DNA from: Actinoplanes sp. NBRC 103695 | GTDB lineage: Bacteria > Actinomycetota > Actinomycetes > Mycobacteriales > Micromonosporaceae | Length of the DNA stretch: 64,000 nucleotides | Assembly (NCBI RefSeq): GCF_030269485.1 | Contig: NZ_BSTL01000019.1 | Location: 62,001-126,000 of the forward strand | Direction: 5' to 3' | Shown: positions 25,955-34,382 of the stretch, in pieces | How positions within the stretch are numbered: the stretch's first letter is position 1 | Layout of the letters: each line of letters begins with the position of its first letter | Position numbers and translations under genes: made by a program | The notes under the pieces: generated by a model | The model's database searches: none | Seen by the model: only the letters and a program-made list of their open reading frames with translations | What the model was told of the DNA's origin: nothing

Positions 25955-27028
25955 TCAGCGTCGCGTTCGCCGGGGAGGCGGCGCGGTGCTTTCCCTGATG
26001 ATCAGCTGGGTGCTCAGCTCCCGGGCGGGTGCGTCGAGCGTCTTGCCGCGCGCCAGACGCAGGACTGTCCGTGCCGCGAGCCGGCCCATGTCCCGCAACG
26101 GCTGACGTACGGTCGTGAGCGGGGGCGACGACCAGCGTGAGCCGGGAAGGTCGTCGAACCCGGTCACGCTGAGCTCGCCGGGCACGGAGATGCCGCGCAG
26201 CCGGGCCGCCTGGATGACGCCCAGGGCGATGTTGTCACTCGAAGCGACGATCGCGGTCGGCGGACTGTCGACGTCGAGCAGTCGTTGTGCCGCGGCGAGA
26301 CCCGCACCGTACGAGAAGTCGCCCCACGCGATCAGGCCGGGATCCTGCGGGAGGCCCGTCTCGTCGAGCGCCGCCCGATAGCCGTCGAGCCGGGCACGGC
26401 TGCACAACAGCCCCTTCCAGCCCGTGATCATGCCGATGCGCCGATGGCCGAGCGCGATGAGATGCCGAGTCGCGTGCAGCGCACCCGACCAGTTGGTGGC
26501 GCCGACGGTGGGCAGTTCCGTGCCGGTCCGGGTTCCCGGATCGAGTGCCACGACCGGGATGTCCAGGCCGGCCAGCATCCCGCTCAGCAGGTCGCGGCCA
26601 CTGGTCGCCGCCAGGATCGCACCGTCGATCCGCCCGCGCCCGATCCATTGCCGCCACCGGTCCGGCGACGCCGGGCCCTGCCTCAGGGCGGAGATGACGA
26701 GACCCACGCCGGCGTCCTGCGCTACGGCTTCCATCCCGCGGACCTGCTCCATCTCCCAGCCGGAGTCGATGCCGGGGAAGATGACCTGGATCAGCCCCGT
26801 GGAAACCGGCGCCCGCGGGGAACGCGCCTGGTAGCCGTGCTCGTCGAGCAGGTGCTGGATCCGTTCCCGTGTCGCTGAGGAGACATGGCTGCGGCCGTTC
26901 AGGACACGCGAGACGGTCGGCACGGACACGCCGGCCAGCCGCGCGATCGTCCCCAGTGTCACCCGCCCGACGTCCGCGACCGAGCGAGATGATCCTGGTT
27001 CGAGCGACTCGGTACCCGGCAGACGCAT
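25955..27028 (-). CDS. LacI-family transcriptional regulator
   Basis: 357 residues. The helix-turn-helix plus hinge is VTLGTIARLAGVSVPTVSRV, then LNGRSHVSSATRERI (about 23-58). The periplasmic-binding-protein-like sensor domain follows (LIQVIFPGIDSGWEMEQVRG to VTGFDDLPGSRWSSPPLTTV), so the effector is probably a sugar. An N-terminal extension of about 20 residues precedes the DNA-binding domain, so a later start is possible. No sugar transporter or hydrolase gene lies beside it, so its targets are elsewhere. A perfect operator-like palindrome lies just upstream. Confidence 0.92.
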   Translation of the reverse strand: MRLPGTESLEPGSSRSVADVGRVTLGTIARLAGVSVPTVSRVLNGRSHVSSATRERIQHLLDEHGYQARSPRAPVSTGLIQVIFPGIDSGWEMEQVRGMEAVAQDAGVGLVISALRQGPASPDRWRQWIGRGRIDGAILAATSGRDLLSGMLAGLDIPVVALDPGTRTGTELPTVGATNWSGALHATRHLIALGHRRIGMITGWKGLLCSRARLDGYRAALDETGLPQDPGLIAWGDFSYGAGLAAAQRLLDVDSPPTAIVASSDNIALGVIQAARLRGISVPGELSVTGFDDLPGSRWSSPPLTTVRQPLRDMGRLAARTVLRLARGKTLDAPARELSTQLIIRESTAPPPRRTRR

Positions 27029-27039
27029 GACGATGATGA

Positions 27040-27076
27040 TTCCCAGTGGGAACCGACGCGCAAGCGATTAACCGCT
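27040..27076. promoter_or_regulatory. Operator-like palindromes upstream of the LacI-family gene
   Basis: TTCCCA-G-TGGGAA (27040-27052) is a perfect 6-1-6 palindrome 11 bp from the start codon. AGCGATTAACCGCT (27063-27076) is a near-palindrome (12 of 14). Either could be the autoregulatory site; the second has the AT-centred look of many LacI-family operators. Confidence 0.5.
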
Positions 27077-27095
27077 GGCGTTCAGGGTCACCGCT

Positions 27096-28343
27096 TCATC
27101 GGCCGGCCGCCGCCGGTAGCACGAGGTCCTGCATGATCGACAGGCCGTTGAAGTCGTCCTGGTCGAACTCACGGGTGTTCGTCGTCATCACGACGACGAG
27201 ATCCAGATCCTTGACGATGTAGATCAGCTGACCGCCGTACCCCCAGGCCATCGCGACGTGGTGACCCGCGATGTCACGCAGCCAGAAACCGAAGCCGAAG
27301 CCGTACGGGGCACCGGCGTCCACCTGTTTCGTCATCGACGCCCTCACCCAGGCCGCCGGCACCAGCTGCCGGCCGTTCCACCGGCCGTCCCGCAGATAGA
27401 GCAAACCGAACTTCGCGAGTTCGCGCGGCGTCACGTAGAAGTTGTAGCCGCCCGAGAAGTAGCCCTGCGGGTCGCGGCCCCAATGTTCGGCGACCACGCC
27501 CATCGGCGCGAGCAGATGCCGATGGGTGAACTCACAAGCAGTCGTCCCGACGGCCGAGGTCAGCACGGCGGAACTCAGATGGGTGTCGCCGGTGCTGTAG
27601 TTGAACCTGGCACCGGACTTCGCGGCTCGCGGGAGCTCGAGGATGGCCCCGACCCAGTCGGACGTCCGCTCGATCCGATTCTCGCTCGCGTCCTCCTGCC
27701 ATCGGATGCCCGAGGTCATCGTGAGCAGATCGCGAACCTTGATCTTCCTCGTCTCGGAGCTCATCTTCTGGACGTAGCGCGAGGGCAGGATCGAGGCGAT
27801 CGTGGCGTCGGCGCCGGGGATCAGGCCCTGCTCGATCGCGATGCCGAACGCGGCACCCCAGATGCCCTTGGACGCCGAATGAACATTGTTGCTCTGGTTC
27901 TTCGCACTGCCGTGGTAATAACGCTCGAACACCAGGGCGCCGTTGCGGATCACCAGAAAGCTCGACGTGTACGGCAGGGCGGCCAAGGCGGTCGAGGCTC
28001 GCTCGAACCCCCTCGAACTCATGCCCTGCGCCTCGGGGCCCGAGATCTTCCAGGACGCGCTGTCGTCGACCGGATCGATATATGTCGGGTTGTCCTCGTA
28101 GAAGCTCTTCTTCGAGTCAGGGCCCTGGATTCTGTCGCAGTCGAAAGCAGCGATCGACCCGTCGTTTCCGGTGCCGGCCGTCACCGGCTTCGACGTCACC
28201 GTCGGCGACGGCGTCACCGTCGGCGTCCGCGTGGAACAAGAAGCGATCATGCTCACCACCGACAACATCTGTAGACCGAAGCGCAAATTTCCCACGCCGC
28301 GCTTCTTGTCGGCGCTTTCCATGTCATGAGCTGTGCGCTCCAT
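27096..28343 (-). CDS. Beta-lactamase-fold serine hydrolase, predicted lipoprotein
   Basis: 415 residues. A hydrophobic stretch ends in the lipobox-like MIASC (Cys36), followed by a Thr/Pro-rich linker (about 37-60), so the protein is probably membrane-tethered outside the cell. The class C/EstB-type active site is SASK (Ser156-Lys159) and the second element is NYSTGD (Tyr in the YxN position). GYGGQLIYIV replaces the KTG/HxG region. Such proteins act as carboxylesterases, D-Ala-D-Ala peptidases or beta-lactamases; the first is most likely. Starts at 28343 and 28322 are both possible; neither has a clear ribosome site. Confidence 0.85.
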   Translation of the reverse strand: MERTAHDMESADKKRGVGNLRFGLQMLSVVSMIASCSTRTPTVTPSPTVTSKPVTAGTGNDGSIAAFDCDRIQGPDSKKSFYEDNPTYIDPVDDSASWKISGPEAQGMSSRGFERASTALAALPYTSSFLVIRNGALVFERYYHGSAKNQSNNVHSASKGIWGAAFGIAIEQGLIPGADATIASILPSRYVQKMSSETRKIKVRDLLTMTSGIRWQEDASENRIERTSDWVGAILELPRAAKSGARFNYSTGDTHLSSAVLTSAVGTTACEFTHRHLLAPMGVVAEHWGRDPQGYFSGGYNFYVTPRELAKFGLLYLRDGRWNGRQLVPAAWVRASMTKQVDAGAPYGFGFGFWLRDIAGHHVAMAWGYGGQLIYIVKDLDLVVVMTTNTREFDQDDFNGLSIMQDLVLPAAAGR

Positions 28344-28459
28344 TCGTCAGATCATATTGGCCGCATAATGCTTTCGCTGGATAACGGCCGCTCGCCGATA
28401 ACGGTGTGCAAGAGTTTGTTGAGGGTGAAGGTGAGAGACAGGGAGCTCGATCGTTCGAC

Positions 28460-28465
28460 TAGCCT
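28460..28465 (+). promoter_or_regulatory. -10-like hexamer of a leaderless promoter (YdeI-like gene)
   Basis: TAGCCT ends 6 nt before the GTG at 28472. A second GTG lies one codon earlier at 28469; the fixed 6-nt spacing elsewhere favours 28472. Confidence 0.5.
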
Positions 28466-28471
28466 GCGGTG

Positions 28472-29083
28472 GTGGCGGGAACCGAACTGGACGAGTTGAT
28501 CGTGGCCGACGGCGCGGCGCTACGCGCGTGGCTGCTGGACAACCACACCGCCTCCCCCGGCGTGTGGCTCGCCCTGACCAGGAAAGGCGGCTCCGTCACC
28601 ACGCTGACCTGGCAGCACGCGGTCGACGAGGCACTGTGCTTCGGCTGGATCGACGGGCAGGCCCGCAAGCGCGACGAAGAGAGTTCCTGGAGGCGGTTCA
28701 CCCCACGCCGGCCCCGCAGCATCTGGTCCCAGCGCAACGTCGCCAACGTGGCCCGGCTGGAGGCGGCCGGCCTGATGCTGCCCGCGGGCCGCGCCGCGGT
28801 GGACGTCGCCAAGGCCGACGGGCGGTGGGCGGCCGCCTATGCACCGCCGTCGGAAGCGGAGGTGCCGGCCGACCTGCTGGCAGCGATCGCCGCGAACCCC
28901 TCGGCGCAGGCGATGTTCGATGTGCTCACCAAGACCAACCGCTTCTCCCTCATCGGCCGGGTCAACGGCGTCAAGCGGGCCGAGACGCGCACCCGGAAGA
29001 TCGCCGAGTTCGTGGCGATGCTGGCCCGGCACGAGACGATCCACCCGCAGCGGGCCCGACCGGCGGACCCGCCGACGTCCTGA
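28472..29083 (+). CDS. YdeI/OmpD-associated family protein
   Basis: 203 residues. ASPGVWLALTRKGG, TWQHAVDEALCFGWIDGQAR and SSWRRFTPRRPRSIWSQRN are the conserved core of the family. The C-terminal part VLTKTNRFSLIGRVNGVKRAETRTRKI is the usual helical end. Function is poorly defined; some members are linked to stress tolerance. It is monocistronic with a leaderless-type start. Confidence 0.88.
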   Translation: MAGTELDELIVADGAALRAWLLDNHTASPGVWLALTRKGGSVTTLTWQHAVDEALCFGWIDGQARKRDEESSWRRFTPRRPRSIWSQRNVANVARLEAAGLMLPAGRAAVDVAKADGRWAAAYAPPSEAEVPADLLAAIAANPSAQAMFDVLTKTNRFSLIGRVNGVKRAETRTRKIAEFVAMLARHETIHPQRARPADPPTS

Positions 29084-29197
29084 CAGGTTGCCCCGCCGGA
29101 ACGGTGCTCAAAGCCGACACGAGCCGAACCGAACAAAAGTTCCCGACCGCGTGACCAACGGTGTGTAGAGGTTCCACTCACCGAAGGAGAACAAGTG

Positions 29198-30121
29198 ATG
29201 CGTACGCATCGGTTCGCGCTCGCCGCCGCACTCGGGGCCGGCGCGCTGGGAATGACGGCAGGCGGCGGCCCCGCCGCGGCCGCTCCGGTCACCGTGGCCG
29301 AACATGCCGCGCCGGCACACGTTTCGTCGCCGGGCGGCCGGCAGCGCTGCGTCAACACGGCCGAGAACTACTCGATCGGGTATCCCGGCAACTGGTACAC
29401 CACGCAGATCCGGCCGGAGGAGGTGTGCAACCAGGCCCACCCGGACCGGTTCACCATTCCCCTGGAGAGCGAGTACCCACTGACCGCCCTGAACGTCCGG
29501 CGGGTGACGGCCCTGCCGAGCCGCGGCGGCACGGAATCCGAACGCACCCTGCTCTGGCAGCGGACCACGGTGGCCGGACGGCCCGCCGTCCGGTTCGAGA
29601 CCGTCAGCACCGGCGCCGGCATGGACCTCGAAGGCACCCGGCGATACGGGTACGTCATCCGCCTCGGGCACGCCCTGATCTCGGTGCACACCGCCGCCGC
29701 GCCGGGCGAGACCCGCTACGCCGCCTGGCGGAAGGTCGTCGACCGGGCGGCGCGCACGCTCACCCCCGCCACACCCCCGGGCCACCGCAGCTGTGCCCCG
29801 ATCCGGCCGGAGACCTCGTTCTACGAGGGCGGCCGGGTCGGCTCCGAGGAACTGACCACGCCGGTCTCCCGCTGCACCACGATCAGCGTCTCGCACGTCG
29901 CGGATCCGACGAACCCGGCGGACCGCTGCCAGACGTTCCTGGTGGGGTTCTGGCCTCTGGTCGACGGCTCGCTCACCTACACCGAGCCGGTGACCGCGTG
30001 CGGCGAGCACCGCACGGTCCTGGCACGCAACGTCCCGGACAACACCCGGTATCTGGTGCTCTACAGCGTCGACTACATCGAGCCGGACATCCAGCAGGTC
30101 GACTTCAAGGTCTGGCACTGA
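29198..30121 (+). CDS. Secreted protein of unknown function
   Basis: 307 residues. The signal peptide is MRTHRFALAAALGAGALGMT with cleavage near AAAAP (about 30). The mature part holds several cysteines (RCVNT, VCNQ, SCAPI, SRCTT, DRCQT, TACGE) that could form disulfides. YSIGYPGNWYTTQ resembles the start of PsbP/DUF-type domains, and two similar halves seem present (about 45-190 and 195-307). AAGGAG at 29183-29188 supports the ATG at 29198 over the GTG one codon before. It is monocistronic and ends at a strong terminator. No catalytic motif is recognised. Confidence 0.8.
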   Translation: MRTHRFALAAALGAGALGMTAGGGPAAAAPVTVAEHAAPAHVSSPGGRQRCVNTAENYSIGYPGNWYTTQIRPEEVCNQAHPDRFTIPLESEYPLTALNVRRVTALPSRGGTESERTLLWQRTTVAGRPAVRFETVSTGAGMDLEGTRRYGYVIRLGHALISVHTAAAPGETRYAAWRKVVDRAARTLTPATPPGHRSCAPIRPETSFYEGGRVGSEELTTPVSRCTTISVSHVADPTNPADRCQTFLVGFWPLVDGSLTYTEPVTACGEHRTVLARNVPDNTRYLVLYSVDYIEPDIQQVDFKVWH

Positions 30122-30182
30122 CCGCAGACCTGGAAGTTCCTGTTCGTCGGTCTCGGTGGTCGACCGTCACCGGCAACCGGGA

Positions 30183-30221
30183 CGGTCCTGTTCCCCTACC
30201 AGAAGCAGGGGAACAGGACCG
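30183..30221. terminator. Bidirectional terminator between convergent genes
   Basis: A 15-bp perfect stem (30183-30197 with 30207-30221) has a 9-nt loop, midway between the stops at 30121 and 30229. It serves both the secreted protein gene and the carboxypeptidase gene. Confidence 0.75.
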
Positions 30222-30228
30222 CGGGTGG

Positions 30229-32292
30229 TCAGCTGCCCGACGCCTCCTTGTCGCGGGCGATCCGGATCAGCTCGACCAGGCCGGCCGCGTACTCCTGCGA
30301 CTCGCCGTGCGCCTCCGGGAACGGCGGCTGGAAACCGACGCCCTCCCAGCGGTTCGCCGCGTCGTTCCAGAGGTCGTTGCCGACCTCGAAGTTCCAGGCG
30401 GTGATGCCCAGGTCGTAGTAGAGGTGGTCGGCGAAGTTGCCGGCCGCGCTGTACAGCACGTCGGCGACCGGGCCGGTGTACGACGGCCAGGTCACCGTGC
30501 CGCGTTCGGCGGCGATCGCACCGACGATGCGGCGGGCGGAGTCCTGGAAGTACTTCGCCTCGTCGATCGACGGCCGCGGCAACGTGACCCGGCCGGCCGC
30601 CTTGTACGCGCCCGGCGACCACATGAAGTAGCCGCCGTACGAGTGCACGTTCAGCGAGTACTTGATGTTCGGATGCGACTCGGCGAGCGCGACGACGTTG
30701 CTGCTCTCCGGCTCGGAGAGCTCGCCGGTGCCCGCGTACGTGCCGGACAGGCAGTTCGTGCTGGCGCCCACGTAACCGTCGAACAGCGAGCCGACCGCGT
30801 AGTTACGGTTCACGTCGACGCCCCACGAGTCACGGTTCCGCGGGTCGCGGGCTGTGCCCGTACAGTGGTTGCTCAGGTTTTTGCGCTGGAAGTTGAAGTC
30901 GTTGAACGCGTAGTTGGCGCCGTCCGGGTTGACCGTCGGGATGATGAAGACGTCCACCGAGTCCAGCAGCTCCGCGGTGGCCGGGTCGGTGGCGTAGTTG
31001 GCGAGCAGCCGCTCCGCGAACTCGAGCGTCACCAGCGGCGTCGCCCACTCCCGGGCGTGCTCCTGAGAATAGGCCAGCACCCCGATCTTGGAGCCGTCGC
31101 GCACCTTGCCGATGCGCAGCGCCTGCACGGTCCACGGGCGCGCCGGCACCTCCGTACCCTTGAGACCGTCGTCGAGCCGCACCGGGCCCGCCACCGGCAT
31201 GGGCAGTCCGGCCGAGCCGTCTTCGGCGAAGGCCCGGAACCGGTCCGGGAAACGTGCGTTGATCGCGTCCGCGACCTCGGTGGTCGAGCTGGTCGTCTTG
31301 CCGGCGGCGTCGGTCGCGAGAGAGACGGTCAAAACCCTGTCACGGTACGCCAGGGTGAGCGCCCGATTCGGCTGTCCGGGGTCGACCGTCCGGACCTGGA
31401 TACCGTTCTGGTTCTCGGCGCCGTACCTGATCGTCTCCACGACGACAGCGGCGACCGCCGGGTCGCCCAGATAGCCGACCGCGGTCCGCCGGTAGCCCTG
31501 CGTCGCGTGCGGCAGGTCCAGCACGTCCACCAGGGCCGGGTACTGCCGCTTCAGCCGCTTGATCCGCGCCGTGATGTCGGTCGGCGTCATGTAGGCGTCG
31601 ATGAAGTCCTGCTGGTAGCCGGACGGCTTCGGCGGCGGCGCCGCACCCGGCCAGGCGCCCGGCGTGATCTGCCGCGACCGGCCACCGAGGCTGGACGTGG
31701 CGACCACCGACACCGGCTGGGCGGGCAGCTTCACCGGCAGCGCCCAGTGGTACTGGTACTCCCCCGCGTCGACGAACCGCATCAGCGGTACCGAGCCGGT
31801 CCGCCCGTCGGCGGTCGTCCAGGTGACGGTGATCTCGACGTCCGGGTCGTCGGTGGCCGTCGTCGCGACCTGGGTCTGCAGGAACGTGGTGCCCTTGCTG
31901 GTCCACCAGTACGCCTGGAGGAACTGCAGGGTGTCGGCCGCGACCCGCTGCTTGCCGCGCCGCAGCTGGGCCGGGTCCACGGTCGGGATGACCTGCACCG
32001 CGGTGGCGCCGCGCGCGGTCAATGCGGCGAGCTCGGCGCCTTTGACGACCAGGTCGGCCTGCACGACCCCCGCGGTGGTGCGGGGCCGGGCGGCGATGTC
32101 GGCGCCCTCGGTGAGCAGGTCGGTGAACATCTGTTCGCCGGTGAGCTGGAACCGGACCAGGGCGGTCTGGCCGGCGGCCAGGGTGATGTCGTTGTCGTGC
32201 GCGGCTGCTGACGCGCTGCCGGGGTGGGCGAGCGCGCCGGCCAGCAGAACGGCTACGGCGGCGATGGCCACCGAACGTTGCCGAGACGGCAT
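30229..32292 (-). CDS. Secreted M14-family zinc carboxypeptidase
   Basis: 687 residues with a signal peptide (MPSRQRSVAIAAVAVLLAGAL to ASAAA). A beta-rich propeptide-like N-terminal region runs to about 240, followed by the M14 peptidase domain. Zinc ligands are HAREW (His about 411, Glu about 414) and LNVHSYGG (His about 549); the catalytic Glu is in WNFEVGNDLW (about 637). The substrate-binding segment VDVNRNYAVG carries the conserved NR pair. Domain order matches actinobacterial secreted zinc carboxypeptidases. Several cysteines lie in the catalytic domain (SNHCTGT, NCLSG). It likely degrades extracellular protein and is monocistronic. Confidence 0.92.
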   Translation of the reverse strand: MPSRQRSVAIAAVAVLLAGALAHPGSASAAAHDNDITLAAGQTALVRFQLTGEQMFTDLLTEGADIAARPRTTAGVVQADLVVKGAELAALTARGATAVQVIPTVDPAQLRRGKQRVAADTLQFLQAYWWTSKGTTFLQTQVATTATDDPDVEITVTWTTADGRTGSVPLMRFVDAGEYQYHWALPVKLPAQPVSVVATSSLGGRSRQITPGAWPGAAPPPKPSGYQQDFIDAYMTPTDITARIKRLKRQYPALVDVLDLPHATQGYRRTAVGYLGDPAVAAVVVETIRYGAENQNGIQVRTVDPGQPNRALTLAYRDRVLTVSLATDAAGKTTSSTTEVADAINARFPDRFRAFAEDGSAGLPMPVAGPVRLDDGLKGTEVPARPWTVQALRIGKVRDGSKIGVLAYSQEHAREWATPLVTLEFAERLLANYATDPATAELLDSVDVFIIPTVNPDGANYAFNDFNFQRKNLSNHCTGTARDPRNRDSWGVDVNRNYAVGSLFDGYVGASTNCLSGTYAGTGELSEPESSNVVALAESHPNIKYSLNVHSYGGYFMWSPGAYKAAGRVTLPRPSIDEAKYFQDSARRIVGAIAAERGTVTWPSYTGPVADVLYSAAGNFADHLYYDLGITAWNFEVGNDLWNDAANRWEGVGFQPPFPEAHGESQEYAAGLVELIRIARDKEASGS

Positions 32293-32374
32293 ACAGAGCC
32301 TCCAAAGGACGATGTGGACACAGCTCAGTCGGCCGGCCCTCCGGTGTCAACCGACAGATGTCGGGTGGTCGCGC

Positions 32375-32380
32375 TAGGGT
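32375..32380 (+). promoter_or_regulatory. -10-like hexamer of a leaderless promoter (small membrane protein)
   Basis: TAGGGT ends 7 nt before the ATG at 32388, without a ribosome site between. Confidence 0.45.
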
Positions 32381-32387
32381 TTCCGGC

Positions 32388-32684
32388 ATGCGTCTTCCCA
32401 CCGCGGCGATCACCGCCGGGTCTTTGATCGGCGGCTGGCAGCTGGCCCGCCGCACCGGCATCCGCCCCCTCGGCGGCGCGGTCCTCGCCGCGGGCGGTGT
32501 CGTTGCCGGTCGCGAGTGGTCCCGGCGTACCAGCCCCGCGGTGACCGCCGCCCTCACCGCGACCTACGTCGGCGCCTTCGCCCTGTCCCACCCCTTGGCC
32601 AAGCGCATCGGCGCCTGGCCCGCGGTCCTCACCGTGGCGGCCGTGACCGCCGCCGCCTCCTGGGCGGCCGCCGACCGCCGCTGA
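32388..32684 (+). CDS. Small hydrophobic membrane protein
   Basis: 98 residues with three likely helices (about 5-18, 28-42 and 51-95 in part) separated by arginines. It is Ala/Gly-rich and has no recognisable motif. Codon bias and the leaderless-type promoter support it being real. It is divergent from the carboxypeptidase gene. Function unknown. Confidence 0.7.
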   Translation: MRLPTAAITAGSLIGGWQLARRTGIRPLGGAVLAAGGVVAGREWSRRTSPAVTAALTATYVGAFALSHPLAKRIGAWPAVLTVAAVTAAASWAAADRR

Positions 32685-32821
32685 CTCTGCCTCCCAGGTC
32701 ACGCCAGTTTCGACCCGCGAGGCCTCAGCGACGGTGAGCGGGCACCCGGCCGCCTGGCACGCCCGACCGAAACCCACGCCCACCGCGAGCGGCCGCAGCG
32801 ACCCCGTCACGCTCGCCGTCG

Positions 32822-32980
32822 GGCGGGCTGGTGTTCTTCGCTCTGCCCGGGTCGGCTCTCAGCGGTGGCCGGCTGGTCGTCGACGACCGTGATCTCGCCC
32901 CGTACGGATATCGGCCGCTGAACGGGCCCTTCGAGGAGGCCGCCGGTCCGGGCAGCTGTCCGCGGATCGAGCGCCGATGA
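32822..32980 (+). pseudogene. Possible 3' fragment of a lost gene
   Basis: In a 303-bp space between genes, the plus strand reads GGLVFFALPGSALSGGRLVV, DDRDLAPYGYRPLNGPFEEA and ends PRIERR-stop. The composition is protein-like, unlike the upstream 130 bp, but no start or ribosome site belongs to it. I interpret it as the C-terminus of a deleted extracytoplasmic protein; this is weak. The rest of 32685-32987 shows nothing. Confidence 0.3.
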
Positions 32981-32987
32981 CGGCCGC

Positions 32988-33767
32988 CTACCCCGGGTCG
33001 GAAGCGGGGCGGAGCAGGCCCCAGGCCAGCAGGATCGGCGCCGCGAGGGTGATGGCGACCAGCACCGCGGCCAGCACCGAGACCTGCGCGCCGGAGGTCT
33101 GGATGACCGCGCCGAGCTGGAGGAACGATGACGTGTGGTCGCGGCGCCAGATCACCGACCAGATGTCGGCGGCGTTGGTGAAGGCCAGCGCGGTCAGCAC
33201 CGTCAGCGTCACGGCGCCGGCGGCGGGCCACAGCGAGGACGGCGCTCGCTGGATGGTCAGGAAGAGCACGGCCGTCGCGGCCAGCATCAGCGCCAGGACC
33301 GGCCAGATGCCGATCAGCAAGGGCCCGGTCCAGGAGATTCGGTCCAGGTCGGTGATCACGTCGGTCAGGGCGAGGGTCACGGGTACGGCTGCCACGATCG
33401 CCGCGGGCACGGTGCGGTCGCGGGGGCGCGGGATGAAGAAGAGCGCCACGATGAGCGCGGCCACGGCGGGCGCCAGGGCCAGGGCGTCGTTGCGGTAGAG
33501 GCTCAGCGACTGCTGCCACGGGTCGGCCTGGTCGGCGTACCCCCGGATCGTCAGGAGTTGGCCGACCGCGAAGAGTGCGAGCGCCGCGGAGAGGGACCAC
33601 CGCAGTGCCGTGCGCGGGCCGAGCGCGACGCAGACGGCGGCGCTCACGTAGGCGACGGCCGCGCACTGGCGGGAGAGCGTGTCGCCGTCGAAGGCCGCAG
33701 CGCCGATCGCCAGGGCGGCGGCGAGGGCGGCGGCGAGGGCCGGGATGCGGTACGGGTGCGGGAACAT
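32988..33767 (-). CDS. Multi-pass integral membrane protein of unknown function
   Basis: 259 residues with seven to eight predicted helices, for example IPALAAALAAALAIGAAAF, ALAPAVAALIVALFFIP, VLALMLAATAVLFLTI and VLAAVLVAITLAAPILLAW. No transporter signature or catalytic motif is seen. The ATG at 33767 is the first start that gives a fully hydrophobic N-terminus. It follows the VOC gene by 23 bp on the same strand and may be co-transcribed. Confidence 0.72.
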   Translation of the reverse strand: MFPHPYRIPALAAALAAALAIGAAAFDGDTLSRQCAAVAYVSAAVCVALGPRTALRWSLSAALALFAVGQLLTIRGYADQADPWQQSLSLYRNDALALAPAVAALIVALFFIPRPRDRTVPAAIVAAVPVTLALTDVITDLDRISWTGPLLIGIWPVLALMLAATAVLFLTIQRAPSSLWPAAGAVTLTVLTALAFTNAADIWSVIWRRDHTSSFLQLGAVIQTSGAQVSVLAAVLVAITLAAPILLAWGLLRPASDPG

Positions 33768-33790
33768 CGCCCCGCACCGTACCGGTCCCC

Positions 33791-34198
33791 TTACTGCTGG
33801 CCGATGTTGACCATCCACGCGACGCCGAACTTGTCGGTGAGCTGGCCGAACTCGTCGCCCCACACCTGCTTCTCCAGGGCGACGGTGACGGTGCCGCCCT
33901 CGGACAGCTTGGCGAAGTAGCCGGACAGCCCGTCGTCGGGGCCGCCGCTCAGGCTGACCGTGATCGTGGTGCCCTGCGTGTACGGCATGCCGGGCATGAT
34001 GTCCGAGCACATCAGCGTGTATCCGGCCGGCGTCTCGAGCTGGCCGTGCATGACCCGGTCCTTGGTGGCCGGGTCGGGGTTGCCCATCTCGCCGAAGGTC
34101 ATGGCCGTGAACTCCCCGCCGAAGACGCTCTGGTAGAACTCGAGCGCCTGGCGGGCGTCGCCGTCGTAGTTGATGTACGGATTCAGTCGTGACGTCAT
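33791..34198 (-). CDS. VOC-superfamily protein, PhnB/glyoxalase-like
   Basis: 135 residues. LNPYINYDGDARQALEFYQS and VFGGEFTAMTFGEMG open the fold, HGQLETPAGYTLMCSD follows, and WGDEFGQLTDKFGVAWMVNI closes it. All are typical of PhnB-like members of the vicinal oxygen chelate superfamily. Members range from enzymes to antibiotic-binding proteins. The ATG at 34198 lies inside a 12-bp palindrome (34192-34203); a GTG three codons earlier is the alternative. Confidence 0.9.
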   Translation of the reverse strand: MTSRLNPYINYDGDARQALEFYQSVFGGEFTAMTFGEMGNPDPATKDRVMHGQLETPAGYTLMCSDIMPGMPYTQGTTITVSLSGGPDDGLSGYFAKLSEGGTVTVALEKQVWGDEFGQLTDKFGVAWMVNIGQQ

Positions 34199-34225
34199 GA
34201 CGTGCACGCTATGACGCCGGTCACC

Positions 34226-34324
34226 TCACTGGAACAGCTTCGCGGCGGTAATGACCGTCTGGATGATGCCGTACCCCAGAAGCACCGCCACCAGGGCCCA
34301 GGACACGACGAGTCGTGCGCTCAT
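34226..34324 (-). CDS. MFS transporter small subunit (32 residues)
   Basis: This gene is too short for ordinary gene finders. MSARLVVSWALVAVLLGYGI followed by IQTVITAAKLFQ is one transmembrane helix with a short amphipathic tail. GGGAGG lies 6 nt before the ATG. It follows the OFA-type antiporter gene by 58 bp on the same strand, the usual place of the small single-helix subunit seen next to oxalate/formate-type MFS antiporters in many genomes. It presumably stabilises or regulates the antiporter. Confidence 0.75.
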   Translation of the reverse strand: MSARLVVSWALVAVLLGYGIIQTVITAAKLFQ

Positions 34325-34382
34325 GCCGTACCTCCCAAGCAATCGAAGACAACCTCGGCGCCATGACGCTCGCTTCGCTCGG

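Noticed and set aside
29161..32211. A 1016-codon plus-strand open frame covering the carboxypeptidase region
   Set aside because: It is antisense to a well-conserved M14 peptidase with all zinc ligands, and its own translation has no family likeness.
34192..34203. Perfect 12-bp palindrome ACGTCATGACGT over the VOC gene start codon
   Set aside because: It arises from MTS codons next to the start; palindromes of this length are expected by chance in 64 kb and no second site is nearby.
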